The notes beneath the pieces are model-generated. The model had not been told where the DNA came from, ran no database searches, and saw only the letters and a program-made list of their open reading frames with translations. A stretch of 64,000 bases of DNA from Niallia taxi. GTDB lineage: Bacteria; Bacillota; Bacilli; Bacillales; Cytobacillaceae. The translations under genes were made by a program, and so were the position numbers. The stretch spans positions 682,001 through 746,000 of the forward strand of contig NZ_RZTZ01000001.1 of NCBI RefSeq assembly GCF_004005475.1, given 5' to 3'. Shown one piece after another: positions 62,591 to 64,000 of this stretch (its first letter is position 1; every line of letters starts with the position of its first letter).

Positions 62591-64000
62591 TTATTTTTTC
62601 GTGATGAAAATTCCAGCTTCACCAGCATCTATTTCTACATGGTCATTTGCTGTTATCTTTTCTGCAATAAGCTCTCTAGCCAGCACTGTTTCGACTGTCC
62701 TTTGCAGGAACCGTCTGAGCGGCCTTGCCCCAAATACTGGGTCGAAGCCATTAACCGCGATATATTCTTTAGCACGGTCTGTCATGCTTATATCAATTTG
62801 CTGGTCAGAAAGTCTGCTTTGCAATTGGCTGATAAGCTTTAGAACAATTTCTTTTATTTCTGTTAAAGAAAGTGGCTTAAACAAGATAATTTCATCAATT
62901 CTATTCAAGAACTCAGGACGGAAATGTCCTTTCAGCTGGTCCATTACACCAGCTTTTATTGTTTCTGGTATAGCATCTGCTTCCTTGCTTTCAAGAAGCA
63001 GGTGTGAACCGATATTAGACGTCATAATGATAACCGTATTTTTGAAGTCAACAACCCTTCCTTGTGAGTCTGTTATTCTGCCATCATCAAGTACTTGCAG
63101 AAGGATATTGAACACTTCTGGATGTGCTTTCTCCACTTCATCCAGCAAGACAACACTATACGGTTTTCTTCTGATCGCCTCTGTCAATTGTCCACCTTCT
63201 TCGTAACCAACGTACCCTGGAGGTGCTCCAATTAAACGGGATACAGCATGTTTTTCCATGTATTCAGACATGTCAATGCGAATAATTTGTTCTTCACTGT
63301 CAAACAAACTAGATGCTAATGCTTTCGCAAGCTCTGTTTTCCCAACACCTGTTGGCCCTAGAAATAGAAAGGAACCAATTGGCCTGTTCGGATCTTTTAT
63401 TCCAGCTCTTGCTCTTAATACCGCATCACTGACAAGCTGAACAGCCTCTTTTTGACCAACTACTCGTTCATGCAAAATACTTTCAAGACGAAGCAGCTTC
63501 TCTCTTTCCTTCTCCAAAAGCTTCGTAACTGGGATTCCTGTCCATCTTGCTACAATCGCAGAAATTTCCTCCTCTGTTACTTCTTCTCTCAGCAATCGTT
63601 CACTTTTCTTTGTAGCTGCCTGTTCTTCAAGCTGCTGCAATTCTTTCTCCAAGTGAGGAATACTGCCGTGTCTTAGTTCTGCGGCTTTATTCAAATCATA
63701 ATTATTTTCAGCATCCTCTAATTCCCTGCGTTTTCTTTCCAGCTCTTCTTTTTTAGCTTGAACCTTATTAAGTCCCTCTTTCTCTAGCTGCCATTTAGCA
63801 TGAAGTGCATTTGCTTTTTCCCGTAAATCAGAGAGTTCCTTGCTTATTACAAGCAGTCTTTCCTTGCTAAGTGGATCCTCTTCCCCTTTTAATGCCGCTT
63901 CTTCAATCTCAAGCTGCATAATTCTACGGGTCAGTTCATCAATTTCAATTGGCATAGAGTCAATTTCTGTCCTAATCATCGCACAAGCCTCATCGATTAA
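62591..64000 (-). CDS. clpB: ATP-dependent chaperone ClpB (N-terminal half outside window)
   Basis: The 469 C-terminal residues of a Hsp100 disaggregase are visible; the gene continues past base 64000. The visible part begins in the end of the first AAA domain and the coiled-coil middle domain ([40 protein letters not shown]). It then enters the second AAA+ domain: Walker [11 protein letters not shown], Walker [32 protein letters not shown], sensor-1 [22 protein letters not shown] and sensor-2 GARPLRR. With DnaK it rescues aggregated proteins after heat stress. Any CtsR/CIRCE control site would lie beyond the window edge. The codons before the first in-frame ATG (LIDEACA-M) are coding, so that ATG is internal. 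Confidence 0.95.
   Translation of the reverse strand, partial: LIDEACAMIRTEIDSMPIEIDELTRRIMQLEIEEAALKGEEDPLSKERLLVISKELSDLREKANALHAKWQLEKEGLNKVQAKKEELERKRRELEDAENNYDLNKAAELRHGSIPHLEKELQQLEEQAATKKSERLLREEVTEEEISAIVARWTGIPVTKLLEKEREKLLRLESILHERVVGQKEAVQLVSDAVLRARAGIKDPNRPIGSFLFLGPTGVGKTELAKALASSLFDSEEQIIRIDMSEYMEKHAVSRLIGAPPGYVGYEEGGQLTEAIRRKPYSVVLLDEVEKAHPEVFNILLQVLDDGRITDSQGRVVDFKNTVIIMTSNIGSHLLLESKEADAIPETIKAGVMDQLKGHFRPEFLNRIDEIILFKPLSLTEIKEIVLKLISQLQSRLSDQQIDISMTDRAKEYIAVNGFDPVFGARPLRRFLQRTVETVLARELIAEKITANDHVEIDAGEAGIFITKK

Overview
The window is a chromosomal segment of an AT-rich, endospore-forming member of the Bacillaceae. The evidence is many sporulation genes (spoVIF, spoVAC/D/E, CotO-, CotY/Z-, CotF- and YjcZ-type proteins), Bacillus-style ribosome binding sites, FapR operators, a T-box, and a gene order that largely follows the yjaU-to-yjcH part of the Bacillus subtilis chromosome, read here in the opposite direction. 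It is not B. subtilis itself: several loci are inserted relative to that order. I see no rRNA, tRNA, CRISPR array, insertion sequence, prophage or attachment site. Most of the window is core genome. I found no multi-gene system that I would call entirely new, but several loci have unusual details.

Layout. 1-4.2 kb: 5' part of a fabI-type gene (minus), a CotF-like coat gene with a small partner, and a polar amino-acid ABC transporter whose binding protein and permease are fused. 4.2-9 kb: an SDR dehydrogenase with a divergent TetR regulator, a DoxX membrane protein behind a Rex/FNR-type palindrome, and the anaerobic ribonucleotide reductase pair nrdD-nrdG behind two NrdR-like boxes. 9-20.4 kb: yjcH, yjcG, a DUF421 protein, a UvrD-like helicase (yjcD) and a dense sporulation block: spoVIF, a YjcZ-type mini-protein, a lipoprotein-spoVAC-spoVAD-spoVAE operon, yjcA, a CotY/CotZ protein, cotO and a second, complete fabI.

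20.4-31 kb: a CPA2 cation/proton antiporter, MgtE, PrpE, an RluA-type pseudouridine synthase, NAD kinase, the small alarmone synthetase YjbM/RelQ, YjbL, the CYTH protein YjbK, the lytic enzyme YjbJ/CwlQ, truncated haemoglobin YjbI, and the Spx adaptor SpxH. 31-39.8 kb: PepF, CoiA, cardiolipin synthase, MecA, Spx, YjbC and a secreted DUF4015-type glycoside hydrolase. 39.8-54.6 kb: two oligopeptide ABC operons (oppABCDF and appDFABC) flanking T-box-controlled trpS and yjbA. 54.7-64 kb: yjaZ (apparent ATT start), a PerR-like regulator with a zinc-ribbon mini-gene, the FapR-controlled fabH-fabF pair, med, yjaV, yjaU, yjzD and the 3' part of clpB.

Themes. (i) Three FapR operators tie the two fabI genes and fabH-fabF into one lipid-synthesis regulon. 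(ii) Spx, SpxH, MecA, ClpB, CoiA, Med and Opp form a stress, regulated-proteolysis and competence neighbourhood. (iii) Redox and oxygen-linked parts recur: nrdDG, the Rex/FNR site, truncated haemoglobin, a PerR paralogue, and PerR-box-like sequences near spx and the perR-like gene. All family calls come from recognising motifs and gene order by eye; no database search was run.
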